From Candidatus Spechtbacteria bacterium RIFCSPHIGHO2_02_FULL_43_15b (GTDB taxonomy: Bacteria; Patescibacteriota; Minisyncoccia; Spechtbacterales; HO2-43-30): a DNA stretch of 34,004 nt. Each line of letters begins with the position of its first letter. The stretch's first letter is position 1. The stretch spans positions 8,606 through 42,609 of the forward strand of contig MHOE01000034.1 of the NCBI GenBank assembly GCA_001819985.1, read 5' to 3'. Positions 1 through 9,698 of the stretch are shown here, piece by piece. A model generated the notes under the pieces. That model did not search any database. It was not told where the DNA came from and saw only the letters and a program-made list of their open reading frames with translations. Both the position numbers and the translations under genes were made by a program.

Positions 1-59
1 AATTCTTAAAAATCGGATGCAATATTTATAAAGAAATTAATACTTAAATAAATTTCAAA

Positions 60-431
60 ATGAAACTGAATACATTAACACTAGAGGAAAAAGACATAAT
101 AGAAAACAAGGGAACCGAACCGGCTCATTCGGGCAAGTACGATAATTTTTTTGAGGAAGGCGCATATATATGCAAACGGTGCGAGGCGAAGCTTTACAAT
201 TCAAAGGACAAATTCGACGCGGAGTGCGGATGGCCGAGTTTTGACGACGAAATTCCGGGATCAATAAAAAGGAGTCCCGACCCAGACGGTAAGAGAACGG
301 AAATTAGCTGTAATAATTGCGGCGGGCATCTGGGCCACATATTCGAAGGGGAGCATCTCACGGGAAAAAACATCCGGCACTGCGTAAATTCGTTGTCGCT
401 TGAATTTATTCCGGAGAATAAGGACAAATAG
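60..431 (+). CDS. msrB: Peptide-methionine (R)-S-oxide reductase MsrB
   Basis: Two zinc CxxC motifs (CKRC, CNNC), [21 protein letters not shown] and the catalytic RHCVNSLSL motif. Confidence 0.96.
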   Translation: MKLNTLTLEEKDIIENKGTEPAHSGKYDNFFEEGAYICKRCEAKLYNSKDKFDAECGWPSFDDEIPGSIKRSPDPDGKRTEISCNNCGGHLGHIFEGEHLTGKNIRHCVNSLSLEFIPENKDK

Positions 432-478
432 TCCAAAATCGAAGTTTTGTTAGAAGCGGTTTTAGCAGGTAAATTTTT

Positions 479-1231
479 ATGTCGGATTATTATCGTGGAA
501 AGCGGTCAAGGAATATTTATAACCCTGAAAGCGAACAAGCATTCAGGTTGAGCCGTTCAAAATTGGAACTGTATATTGAATGTCCGCGTTGTTTTTATAT
601 TGATCGGCGTCTTGGGGTGGATCGTCCTCCGGGGTATCCGTTTTCAATAAACAGCGCCGTGGATAAACTGCTGAAGAAAGAGTTTGATATCCACAGGGCG
701 CGCGTCAGCAGGCATCCTTTGATGGAGGCATACGGAATCAATGCGATTCCGGCGGCGCACAAAAAACTGGACGATTGGCGCAATAATTTTACGGGAGTGG
801 AGTATTTTCACGAGCCGAGTAATTTTATCGTAACGGGGGCAATAGATGATTTATGGCAGAATAAAAACGGGGAATATATGGTCGTTGATTACAAAGCAAC
901 AAGTAAGGAAGGAAAAATTACCGAGCTGGATATGGAATGGCAGGATAGTTATAAGAGGCAGATGGAGATTTATCAGTGGCTTTTGCGGAAGAATGTCGAG
1001 AAAGTATCAGATTTAGGGTATTTCGTATATTGCAATGGCCGTACGGATGTCAAAGCGTTTGATGGCAGAATTGAATTCGATGTTACATTGATATCATACA
1101 AAGGTAATGATGCTTGGGTAGAGCGGGCGGTAATAGACGCAAAAGCGTGTCTGGATAAAAAGAATGCGCCAAAATCATCCCCAAATTGCGATTATTGCAG
1201 GTATCGCGATGATGTAGCTTCGGTTCTTTAG
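479..1231 (+). CDS. PD-(D/E)XK nuclease superfamily protein (RecB/Cas4-like)
   Basis: LSRSKLELYIECPRCFY start, VTGAIDDLW...YMVVDYKATS (D...DYK core), C-terminal CDYCRYR. Confidence 0.8.
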   Translation: MSDYYRGKRSRNIYNPESEQAFRLSRSKLELYIECPRCFYIDRRLGVDRPPGYPFSINSAVDKLLKKEFDIHRARVSRHPLMEAYGINAIPAAHKKLDDWRNNFTGVEYFHEPSNFIVTGAIDDLWQNKNGEYMVVDYKATSKEGKITELDMEWQDSYKRQMEIYQWLLRKNVEKVSDLGYFVYCNGRTDVKAFDGRIEFDVTLISYKGNDAWVERAVIDAKACLDKKNAPKSSPNCDYCRYRDDVASVL

Positions 1232-1251
1232 AGATTCGAATAGCAAGATAA

Positions 1252-1275
1252 ACGGGCTAAAAGCCCTGTTTTTTG
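1252..1275 (+). terminator. Rho-independent terminator after the PD-(D/E)XK gene
   Basis: GGGCT-AAA-AGCCC hairpin followed by TGTTTTTTG. Confidence 0.65.
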
Positions 1276-1300
1276 TATAAAATAATGTTACTATGCGAAT

Positions 1301-1507
1301 ATGGAAGAAAGCGGAAAAAGGAGTGTTATAAAGTCAATAAGCTGGAGAATTATCGCGAGCGTTACAACATCGGTTATTGTGTTTGTCCTTACGGGTGAAT
1401 TTATGCTTTCACTAGGCGCGGGATTTCTAGACGCGATCATAAAAATGTTTTTGTATTACATTCACGAAAGGAGCTGGAATAAAATTTCTTGGGGTAGGGA
1501 AGTTTAG
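1301..1507 (+). CDS. DUF2061 small membrane protein
   Basis: KRSVIKSISWRIIASVTTSVIVFVLTG...DAIIKMFLYYIHERSWNKISWG is the DUF2061 pattern. Confidence 0.88.
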   Translation: MEESGKRSVIKSISWRIIASVTTSVIVFVLTGEFMLSLGAGFLDAIIKMFLYYIHERSWNKISWGREV

Positions 1508-1534
1508 AGCAGTCATTTTTTTTGAAACGGCGTT

Positions 1535-3058
1535 TTGCGGCGGATTATGCTTTTGAAAACCGAAAAATTTTTGTTTTTCGTTTTGATTTTTTGCATTCCT
1601 TTTCAAACAAGGAGTTTTTTGTTTGGGCCGCACTCTCCGATAACCGAGCCGGATAAATTTGTGGAGTGGAATTCAGCATTTTTTTATCTGACAGACCTTA
1701 TTTTAATATCCGTTTTAGGTCTTGCCTTATTCAGGCTGATATCCTGCGGGAAGTACACTCTTAATCCGCTAAAGCCCATTAAATGGCCTCTTATATTCTT
1801 ATCCGTATTTGTCGCGTTCGCGGGGTTTTCGCTTTCAAACGCGGAACTTTTGGATTACGGAGTTTACCGATTTTTGAAACTGTTAAGTTTTGTGCTGTTT
1901 TTTCTATACATAGCAACAACCGTAAGTTTTGGATTCAAGAAGGATAAGAAAAACAATTACCGGAAAATTTCTTTCAAGTGGGCCGCGGGCATTTTTTTAG
2001 CAAGCGGAGTTTTCCAAGCGGTTATTTCATTGCTTCAATTCGCGAGGCAGGAATCTCTTGGCCTTACAAAACTCCATGAAAGTCCATTAAAGATAGGGAT
2101 GAGAGAAGTGGCGCAAATCAAGGTAGTGCTTGAGCCGGTGTCATTTTTGAAGCCGCTAGGAGAATATATCGGCATGATACGAGCGTACGGGACTTTTCCG
2201 AGCCCCAATATTCTTGCCGGATTTTTTGGGTTATGCATTTTGCTACTGTTGTACATTTTAATTTCGGAAAGAATCAGCAGTAACGAAACTCAAACAAAAC
2301 AATCCGTTAGTTACGGCAAAAAGGTAAAATGGATTTCAAGGAAGTTACAGGAATATCGTAATTTGGCGGGAGTGGCGGTTATGTTTGCGGTTTCACAGGG
2401 GTTTATTCTCGCATTTTCGAGGGGAGCTTCATTTTTTCTTTGCGTTTCGGTGGGGTTGTTTTTCACGGGAATATTGGTTTTTAAGCGTCTGAAAAATTCA
2501 AGGTCTGCCGCGATAAAGTCATGCGCCGCGGTTTTTGTTATTTGGGTTATAATTTTCTCGCTTAACTTTCCGGAAATTTCTTCGCGATTCATGGCGAGTT
2601 CGGTATCGGAAGATTCTATAGAAGAAAGGGCCGTTTATAACAGGGCTGGAATAGAAGCGGTTTCCCGTGAAGCAAAGAGCGTGATTTTAGGCGTAGGGCT
2701 GGGTAATTTTGTAAACGATTATATGCTGAATTCCGCAGGATTAAAATTACATCTTTATCAGCCGGTACACAATGTGTATCTTTTAGTAGCTAGCGAAATC
2801 GGAATAATAGGAGTTTTTGCGTTTGTTCTATTTCTAATTTCTTTGATATGGAAGGGGTTAATGGGCGCAATAAATGGGGAAAAATACAACGATAACGGTA
2901 GGATTTTAATAATACACGCGTTGCTTGTTTCAGTTTTTTTCATGTGCCTAATTGGTCTCTACGATCATTACTTTTGGACTATCCAGCAAGGCGCTTTAAT
3001 GTTTTGGGTTTTTTTTGGTTTTTTGGCGGGCACTTTAAGGGAAAGTCAATCCGAATAG
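1535..3058 (+). CDS. O-antigen ligase/polymerase (Wzy-like) family membrane protein
   Basis: Polytopic protein with a large loop, GVGLGNFVNDY and HNVYLLVASEIGIIGVFAF as in the Wzy_C/O-antigen ligase family. Confidence 0.82.
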   Translation: MRRIMLLKTEKFLFFVLIFCIPFQTRSFLFGPHSPITEPDKFVEWNSAFFYLTDLILISVLGLALFRLISCGKYTLNPLKPIKWPLIFLSVFVAFAGFSLSNAELLDYGVYRFLKLLSFVLFFLYIATTVSFGFKKDKKNNYRKISFKWAAGIFLASGVFQAVISLLQFARQESLGLTKLHESPLKIGMREVAQIKVVLEPVSFLKPLGEYIGMIRAYGTFPSPNILAGFFGLCILLLLYILISERISSNETQTKQSVSYGKKVKWISRKLQEYRNLAGVAVMFAVSQGFILAFSRGASFFLCVSVGLFFTGILVFKRLKNSRSAAIKSCAAVFVIWVIIFSLNFPEISSRFMASSVSEDSIEERAVYNRAGIEAVSREAKSVILGVGLGNFVNDYMLNSAGLKLHLYQPVHNVYLLVASEIGIIGVFAFVLFLISLIWKGLMGAINGEKYNDNGRILIIHALLVSVFFMCLIGLYDHYFWTIQQGALMFWVFFGFLAGTLRESQSE

Positions 3059-3166
3059 AGGGTGTTGATTTTTATCAGTTTTTGTGTATAGTACAATAAA
3101 CTAATATTCAAGTCGGAAATTCAAAAATCGATCTCGATCCTTTAATTTTTCCATAGCGGAGGTATT

Positions 3167-4015
3167 ATGGCGCGAAGAGTTATCTCGTCCCTTGAAGCTA
3201 ATTTTAAGGGAAGGCCTAACGAGGATTTTTGTTTCTACAAAAAAAACACATACGGCATTTGCCTCGCCGTAGCGGATGGGATCTCGAGGACTTCTTATAG
3301 GGATCCGTACCCGGGCGCATATCTCGCGGCAAAGCTCTTATGCAAAGAGGCGATTGCTTTGCTGGACCCGAAATCTGCTGGTGGCGACGATGATGTAAGA
3401 GAGGTTTTTTTAAGAGCGAATGCTTGTATTCGAGATATGAATAGCGAGCGTGGAATAAACGAGGAGACAGTTGATTATTTAGAGAAAGATTATTACGGAT
3501 GCGTAGGCGCTATCGGTCTGATAGGCGGAGTCGGAGAGCATCAATGGCTCGATTACGGATTGATCGGCGATTGCGGCATAATCGTATTTGATATCAACCT
3601 CGAGCCGATATTTCTTTCCGAAAATAAAGTAGAGGTCCTAGAGAAATTTAGAACCTTTCATTGCTTCAGTAAAGATTCGGATGCGATGACCTATTGGAGA
3701 AAAAATGTGAGGAACAAGCCAAGAGCCGGCTATATGACATACGGCGCTCTAACCGGCGAGGCAGAAGCGCTTGAATACCTGATAAGAGGCAGGATCCGTC
3801 TAAACATTGGAGACACCGTATTATTTTTCTCTGACGGCATTTATCCATTTATTTTCGACATAAGATTTAGAAATTATTTGAGGGAACGCCTTAAGCGAAG
3901 GCAGGGTTTTTTCCGGATAGGTGAGTATATCGGCGTTTTGTTGCCGGATCTTAAAAGTCAAAACATTTCCAATCTGGACGACGACAAGGCCCTTGTGGCC
4001 GTAGCAATAAATTAA
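3167..4015 (+). CDS. PP2C-like Ser/Thr phosphatase family protein
   Basis: RPNEDFCFY, CLAVADGIS, LFFSDGIYPF and LDDDKALVAVAI match the PP2C metal-binding Asp motifs. Confidence 0.75.
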   Translation: MARRVISSLEANFKGRPNEDFCFYKKNTYGICLAVADGISRTSYRDPYPGAYLAAKLLCKEAIALLDPKSAGGDDDVREVFLRANACIRDMNSERGINEETVDYLEKDYYGCVGAIGLIGGVGEHQWLDYGLIGDCGIIVFDINLEPIFLSENKVEVLEKFRTFHCFSKDSDAMTYWRKNVRNKPRAGYMTYGALTGEAEALEYLIRGRIRLNIGDTVLFFSDGIYPFIFDIRFRNYLRERLKRRQGFFRIGEYIGVLLPDLKSQNISNLDDDKALVAVAIN

Positions 4016-4040
4016 ATCCGATCACGCGATCGGATTTTTG
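4014..4040 (+). terminator. Rho-independent terminator after the PP2C-like gene
   Basis: Perfect 10-bp stem AAATCCGATC-ACGC-GATCGGATTT followed by TTG. Confidence 0.75.
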
Positions 4041-4117
4041 TTTCTCCACAGTTTTATAGTATGCGAATGTGGTAATATAATGAACGAAAGGTCATTCTAA
4101 TATTTCGCGTAAAATTT

Positions 4118-4195
4118 ATGTCTGTAAAAATTTATTTAATAATCGGCGTGCTTCTTGGCGCCGCGGGGGTATTTTTGCTAGTCAGGGGCATATAA
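4118..4195 (+). CDS. Possible 25-aa single-pass membrane microprotein
   Basis: ATG..TAA ORF MSVKIYLIIGVLLGAAGVFLLVRGI, below the ORF-track cutoff, in an otherwise empty intergenic region. Confidence 0.3.
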   Translation: MSVKIYLIIGVLLGAAGVFLLVRGI

Positions 4196-4244
4196 GAACC
4201 ATTCTACAAACGCGGCGAAAAGTATCAGAAAGAGTATGAAGCCC

Positions 4245-4274
4245 TTGAGTTTTTTATGTATTATTTTGTATAAT
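4245..4274 (+). promoter_or_regulatory. Candidate sigma70-type promoter for the ABC operon
   Basis: TTGAGT - 18 nt - TATAAT, ~26 nt upstream of the ATG at 4300. Confidence 0.55.
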
Positions 4275-4299
4275 ATACAATTATTAAGATTATACCCAA

Positions 4300-5226
4300 A
4301 TGATATCGGTAAATCAGCTTACAAAATCCTTTAGAGACATAAAGGCGGTGGACAGCATTTCTTTTGAGGTTGGTAAGGGCGAGATAGTCGGCCTTTTAGG
4401 CCCCAACGGAGCCGGAAAGACTACGACAATGCGTCTGATCACCGGATTTTTGTATCCAGACGCGGGGTCTGTGAAGGTAAATGGAATATCGGTCGAGGAT
4501 GACCCTACCAGCGCGCAGAGGCATATCGGCTATTTGGCCGAAAACAATCCATTGTACAAGGATATGCTGGTTTCGGATATGCTTAGTTTGTCGGCGGATT
4601 TGAAGGGAATACGGAAGTCAGAAAAGAAATCCGCGATGGATTTCGCGGTGTCAGCAGTTTCAATAAGCGATATATTTTACAGGCCGATAGGCGAACTCTC
4701 CAAGGGGTATAAACAAAGAGTTGGCATGGCTATGGCGTTACTTCATCAGCCAGACATTATGATAATGGATGAACCGACAGAAGGGCTTGACCCCAACCAG
4801 CGGACGGAAATTCGGGGCCTCATACAGAAACTTTCCAAAGAACGCACGATTATTCTAAGCACCCATGTAATGCAGGAGGCGCAAGCGGTTTGTAATCGCC
4901 TTCTCATTATAAACAAAGGGCGCATGGTAGCTGACGGCACTCCTCAAGATCTTATGAAAGTGGCAAATCGAGAAAAAGCGCTGGTGGCCGATATTGAAGG
5001 CAATGGAGTGGAGTTTTCTTTGAGGAATTTGGAAGGAGCCGAACATATTGATTTACGACGAACAGGCAACGAAAGATTCGAAGCCCGAATAATTTACGGC
5101 GAATCCGCGGAGTTACAGCCCGCAATTTCAAAACTCGCAAACGCGAACGGATGGATTATATGGAAAATTGCGGAAGAAGAGCACAAACTTGAGGATGTAT
5201 TTCACAAGTTAACAAGTGAATTTTAG
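4300..5226 (+). CDS. ABC transporter ATP-binding protein, GldA-like
   Basis: Walker A GPNGAGKTTTMR, signature LSKGYKQRVGMAMALLHQPDIMIMDEPTEGLDP, H-loop STHVMQEA. Confidence 0.95.
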   Translation: MISVNQLTKSFRDIKAVDSISFEVGKGEIVGLLGPNGAGKTTTMRLITGFLYPDAGSVKVNGISVEDDPTSAQRHIGYLAENNPLYKDMLVSDMLSLSADLKGIRKSEKKSAMDFAVSAVSISDIFYRPIGELSKGYKQRVGMAMALLHQPDIMIMDEPTEGLDPNQRTEIRGLIQKLSKERTIILSTHVMQEAQAVCNRLLIINKGRMVADGTPQDLMKVANREKALVADIEGNGVEFSLRNLEGAEHIDLRRTGNERFEARIIYGESAELQPAISKLANANGWIIWKIAEEEHKLEDVFHKLTSEF

Positions 5227-7468
5227 TATGTATAACATCAAAAATATTTTAGTCATAATAAAAAAAGAACTTCGCGGATATTTTGACGGCCCGACAGCTT
5301 ATGTAGTTATCATAGCTTTTTTGCTTTTGTGGGAATTTTTGTTTTTTCAGAGTGCGTTTGTGATAGGCGAGGCATCGCTTCGTCCGTTTTTTAGCTTTTT
5401 GCCGTGGATATATCTGTTCCTAATTCCAGCTATAACAATGGGCAGTATATCGCAGGAAAAAAGCGAAGGAACGATTGAATTATTGCTTACCCATCCGATA
5501 AGGGAGAACGAGCTGTTGATCGGAAAATATAAAGGTATTTTAATTTTTTTAGTAATTTGTCTTTTAATCACATTGCCCTTGCCTTTTTCTTTGGACATAT
5601 TCGGCGATTTGGATTGGGGGGTTGTGTTCGGTCAATACCTGGCAAGTTTTTTATTGGGAGCGGCTTTTATTTCTCTGGGGCTTTTTATTTCGGGGATTTT
5701 TCTAAGTCAAATATCGGCCTTTTTGGTGACGGCGTTTGCGGGGTTTCTTTTTATCATAATAGGTTCGCCGATTGTCACCGCAAGTTTACCTTCGTTTGTC
5801 GGCCAAATATTGGAACAAGTTTCTTTCTTGCCCCACTACGAATCAATGGCGAGGGGGGTAATTGACATACGGGATTTGTTGTACTTTGTTTCCGCGGCCT
5901 TTATATTTATGGGACTTGGGCATCTTCAGTTTTTGAAGAGAAAATTCGGAAATAGAAAAGCGCGATTTGCGGCTTATCAGTTATGGCTGTCTGTTTTCAT
6001 AGGCATTGTCGTGGCGATTAACATTTTCGGTTCGAGAGTGCCAGGAAGAGTCGATTTAACGGAAAACAGTATTTATACGCTAAGTAACGCGACTAAGGAT
6101 ATTCTTGCGGATTTGGATGATAAAGTGGAAATACGGGTTTATTCATCCAACGATCTTCCGCCGCAATTTCAGCCGATTTCGAGGGAAGTTAACGATACGC
6201 TAAGGGATTACAAAATTTACGGCCAGGGCAATATAAATGTGACCGAAAAGAATCCCTCTGAAAGCCTTGAGATTTCCGAAGAGGCGATGTCTTACGGAAT
6301 ACAGGAAGTGCAGTTTAATGTTGTGGGCAACGAAGAGCTTCGGGTAAAAAGGGGGTATTTAGGTATAGCTGTTGTTTACGGAGATAATCACGAATCAGTG
6401 CCATTCGTAAACAGCACTGCGGACCTCGAATACCAGCTGACGAGTTTCATAAAAAAATTAACGACAGAAGACAAAGGTATTGTCGGTTTTCTTTCCGGCC
6501 ACGGAGAAAAAAGCATATTTAGCGATTATTCGGTTTTCAACGAAGAGTTGGAGAAGCAATTTGTAACGAGGGACATAACCATTAACGAAGAAAATCCGGA
6601 AATTCCCGAAGATTTATCCGCTCTCGTTGTGGCGGGTCCTACCCAGGGAATAGATAAAGACACGCGAGGTGCTATAAAAAATTATTTGAATAAGGGCGGG
6701 TCGGTAATGTTTCTCTTGGATGGAGTTATAGTTTCCCCTCAAACCTTGATAGCGGAGGAAAACGAAAACAGCTTTTCAGATTTTGTCGAAGAATACGGCG
6801 TCAAAGTAGCAAGTGATTTAGTGTACGATGTTCGTTCAAACGAAACAGTAACGCTCGGGAGCGGTTTTTTCAGCTATCTCTTGCCGTATCCTTTTTGGCC
6901 TAAGGTTGTGCCGATTGCCGGCGATTCCCAAATAACTTCAAGGATCGGCAATGTTACTTTACTTTGGCCGAGTTCTATTGAGTTTGATAAGGAAAAAATG
7001 GCACAACTTGGGATAAGCGACACGATGCTTTTTTCCACGACCAAATTTGGGGGATCTCAAAAAGGCGCATTCGATGTTAATCCCGAAGTTCGTCTATCCG
7101 AAGAAAACCTAAGCGAGAAATTAGTTGCGGTAACTTTGACGCGCGAAGGAATTGAAAATGAAACAAAGCCATGGAGAATTATTGTCGTCAGCGACTCCGA
7201 TTTTCTTGTAGATCAATTCGCGTCCGCTTCAAAAGCTAATGTCGCTTTTGGCATGGAGGCGCTTTCGTGGCTAAGCCAGGAGCAATCCCTTGGAAGTATT
7301 CGCGTGAAGCAACTTGCCGAGAGAAAACTTTTATTTGAAGATAATACTCAAAAATTTTTGTTAAAATACGGCAACCTAGCGTTTGTCGTATTGTTGCCGA
7401 TAGGTTTCTCGGCATGGCGGATGATGAGAAGGCGAGGATTGAGGAAGCTTACATATAAAACGAAATAG
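5216..7468 (+). CDS. Fused ABC-2 permease (GldF-like) plus GldG-like ABC_transp_aux protein
   Basis: N-terminal ABC-2 permease with SQEKSEGTIELLLTHPIRENELLIGKY; C-terminal GldG-like region with SRVPGRVDLTENSIYTLSNATKDIL and IVGFLSGHGEKS; 11-nt overlap with the upstream ATPase gene. Confidence 0.9.
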   Translation: MNFSMYNIKNILVIIKKELRGYFDGPTAYVVIIAFLLLWEFLFFQSAFVIGEASLRPFFSFLPWIYLFLIPAITMGSISQEKSEGTIELLLTHPIRENELLIGKYKGILIFLVICLLITLPLPFSLDIFGDLDWGVVFGQYLASFLLGAAFISLGLFISGIFLSQISAFLVTAFAGFLFIIIGSPIVTASLPSFVGQILEQVSFLPHYESMARGVIDIRDLLYFVSAAFIFMGLGHLQFLKRKFGNRKARFAAYQLWLSVFIGIVVAINIFGSRVPGRVDLTENSIYTLSNATKDILADLDDKVEIRVYSSNDLPPQFQPISREVNDTLRDYKIYGQGNINVTEKNPSESLEISEEAMSYGIQEVQFNVVGNEELRVKRGYLGIAVVYGDNHESVPFVNSTADLEYQLTSFIKKLTTEDKGIVGFLSGHGEKSIFSDYSVFNEELEKQFVTRDITINEENPEIPEDLSALVVAGPTQGIDKDTRGAIKNYLNKGGSVMFLLDGVIVSPQTLIAEENENSFSDFVEEYGVKVASDLVYDVRSNETVTLGSGFFSYLLPYPFWPKVVPIAGDSQITSRIGNVTLLWPSSIEFDKEKMAQLGISDTMLFSTTKFGGSQKGAFDVNPEVRLSEENLSEKLVAVTLTREGIENETKPWRIIVVSDSDFLVDQFASASKANVAFGMEALSWLSQEQSLGSIRVKQLAERKLLFEDNTQKFLLKYGNLAFVVLLPIGFSAWRMMRRRGLRKLTYKTK

Positions 7469-7497
7469 AATTTCCGCATTATACTTAGTATAAAATT

Positions 7498-8487
7498 ATG
7501 ATTGAAAATTCAGATAATAATAAAAAAATCGCCGATACAAATAATGCAAATACGAAATTCGATAAACCGGTGTATTTTAGCGATGCTTTCAAGTACCCCG
7601 CTTTATTTGTGGCGGTAGGGCTGATTTTAACCGCCGGGTTTTATTTTTCAACTCAATATAAACCAATGGGACAAAATAAGAGTTTAGATCTTGCGGATTG
7701 GCAAACATACAGAAACGACGAGTTTGGGTTTGAGGTGAAATTGCCTCCCGATTGGTATGTTAAGGTATCAGAGCAAGGAGGCGATTCGATATCCTTCTGG
7801 TCTCAAGATTTGGAAGATGCCTATGATGAATGTAGCAGAGGGCAAGAAACCGACCCAATGCTCCGTTGTGATATGGGAATATTAGTTCTTGAAGAAGTCC
7901 TGGTTACTGATCCCTATTTTGCGTATAGACCTTATGCTCCGTTATCTTCCGTTTCCGCGGTAGAGTTGCGGCAGGCAACATATATCCCGGATCTAAAGGT
8001 TCAAATACCAAGCAGAACTAAGGCAAACATAGGGTTGGTATTTTATTTGTATGAAAGGTCGGGGTATGAAGACGAGGATCGCAGGAATTTCGACCAAATC
8101 CTCGCGACTTTCAGATTTAGTGATAATAATTTCCCAACAAGCCAAAATGTTCAGGTAGATGAGGGACTAGATGGACTTCTCCTTTTAAGTCCCAACGGAG
8201 GGGAAATACTTAAATTTGGCGAAACTCAAATGATAAAATGGAACGATAGCAGGGGATTGGCTGATGGATTTGGTATTTTTCTTCAAAGCACAGAGTCCAT
8301 ACCCTGGAAAACCGCAACCATTGAAACTAATATACAATCCTCCGAATCAAGTTATTTTTGGATAGTACCTAGTGACGGCAGTATTACTCCCGGAAATAAA
8401 TACAAAATTCTCATAACAGCATCTATTAAGGGTTCGACAAAGATGGGGTTAACTGATGGAACGGACGGTTTTCTTATCTTAGAATAA
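7498..8487 (+). CDS. Membrane-anchored protein with PsbP-like region and C-terminal Kre9/KNH-type Ig-like domain
   Basis: N-terminal TM; YRNDEFGFEVKLPPDWYV; C-terminal LLSPNGGEILKFGETQMIKWND...SYFWIVPSDGSITPGNKYKILI. Confidence 0.6.
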   Translation: MIENSDNNKKIADTNNANTKFDKPVYFSDAFKYPALFVAVGLILTAGFYFSTQYKPMGQNKSLDLADWQTYRNDEFGFEVKLPPDWYVKVSEQGGDSISFWSQDLEDAYDECSRGQETDPMLRCDMGILVLEEVLVTDPYFAYRPYAPLSSVSAVELRQATYIPDLKVQIPSRTKANIGLVFYLYERSGYEDEDRRNFDQILATFRFSDNNFPTSQNVQVDEGLDGLLLLSPNGGEILKFGETQMIKWNDSRGLADGFGIFLQSTESIPWKTATIETNIQSSESSYFWIVPSDGSITPGNKYKILITASIKGSTKMGLTDGTDGFLILE

Positions 8488-8586
8488 GCGGAGAACTCTC
8501 TCTAATCGTCGAAATGAATCCGGGTAGATATGCACCCATAGAGCGATTTTGATATAGCTAGGGGTTATAGTATCATTAGAGTTGAT

Positions 8587-8799
8587 ATGGAGGGAAATAT
8601 CGGGGAATCCGCAACGGGATTTTTGCAAAACGGAAAAAGTTTTGGGCGGCCTGTTGATATATTGCGGAAAGACAAGAATCCATTTTTTTTCACGGATGAT
8701 TTTGGTGGTGTTGTTTACTTATTTTTAATGAATAATTTTGCCGTTATGACATTCGGGTTAATTTGTCGCGAACGCAAATTTTTCCTAAGCAGTTTATAA
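8587..8799 (+). pseudogene. Possible remnant of the C-terminus of a PQQ-dependent sugar (sorbosone) dehydrogenase
   Basis: 70-aa ORF with ATGFLQNGKSFGRPVDILRKDKNPFFFTDDFGGVVYLF, resembling the C-terminal GRPVDv...dG..l.sDD.aG.iYri of this beta-propeller family; the rest is absent. Confidence 0.4.
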
Positions 8800-8815
8800 T
8801 GGCTATAAAAACTTA

Positions 8816-9634
8816 ATGAAAAAGTATTTACGAAAAATTTTTTTTGACCAGACCTCGAAAAGATTTTGGGTTATAAATGATTTTTTAGGGATCGTTATTA
8901 TCGCGTCCCTTGTCTTGGTATTACTTGAAACGGATCCGGCTCTTAACGCGAAATATCGGGAATTGTTTAGGTATCTGGAGTATGCGATAGGAATGATATT
9001 TATGATGGAGTATTTTACATACATTTATATCGCGGAAAAAAAGCGATCGTACATATTCAGTTTTTACGGAATCATTGATCTTTTATCAATTGCGCCTACA
9101 TTCCTTAATTTAATGAACCTCGAATTCCTGCGTACTTTGCGCATAATCCGTCTGCTTAGATTATTCCGGCTGTTGAAACTTGTCAGAATCCTCGAATTTA
9201 TTCAGAATCGATACGAGAAGGAGAAAATAGCGCGTCAAATCCTTAAAATCAATGTTGCGATTTATTTAGTCGCGTTTTTCATCGCGTTATTGATATGTTC
9301 AATAATTTTGTTCCACATAGAGGAGGGGGTCGAGGGTGGGCAGATCGTAACCATAGAAGACGCGCTTTGGTCAACAATATCGTCGCTTTCAGCAGTTGGA
9401 TTTGGCGATACATTTCCCGTTTCGTTTCCGGGTAGAATGTTTTTGGGATTCGTAATGATTTTGGGGGGCGCTTTCTTAAGCTTCGCGATCTTCACTATCG
9501 GCCGATTTTTACAGGCAATTCTGTTTGGCGAAGAAATAGAAAATGAGTTAAAAGAGCTTGCGGAGGCGGGGAAACAATTTTCAAAAGAGCATAAGCGTCT
9601 GCTGGAAAATGATATTCCCGGAGGACGGAAGTAG
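8816..9634 (+). CDS. Voltage-gated potassium channel-like ion transporter
   Basis: S4-like RTLRIIRLLRLFRLLKLVRIL with a basic residue every third position; pore ALWSTISSLSAVGFGDTFP. Confidence 0.88.
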   Translation: MKKYLRKIFFDQTSKRFWVINDFLGIVIIASLVLVLLETDPALNAKYRELFRYLEYAIGMIFMMEYFTYIYIAEKKRSYIFSFYGIIDLLSIAPTFLNLMNLEFLRTLRIIRLLRLFRLLKLVRILEFIQNRYEKEKIARQILKINVAIYLVAFFIALLICSIILFHIEEGVEGGQIVTIEDALWSTISSLSAVGFGDTFPVSFPGRMFLGFVMILGGAFLSFAIFTIGRFLQAILFGEEIENELKELAEAGKQFSKEHKRLLENDIPGGRK

Positions 9635-9698
9635 CGAATAAAATTTCTTCGCGTTTAAATTTGGCAGAAACTCTCGCTAAAGCAGATTTATTTCAGTT

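Noticed and set aside
5557-5865. 102-aa + strand ORF and the other nested or antisense ORFs in the track
   Set aside because: They overlap well-supported CDSs in other frames and show no recognisable family features.
7479-7493. TTATACT-T-AGTATAA palindrome just upstream of the 7498 gene
   Set aside because: Short and AT-rich; may simply be -10-like sequence, with no further support as an operator.
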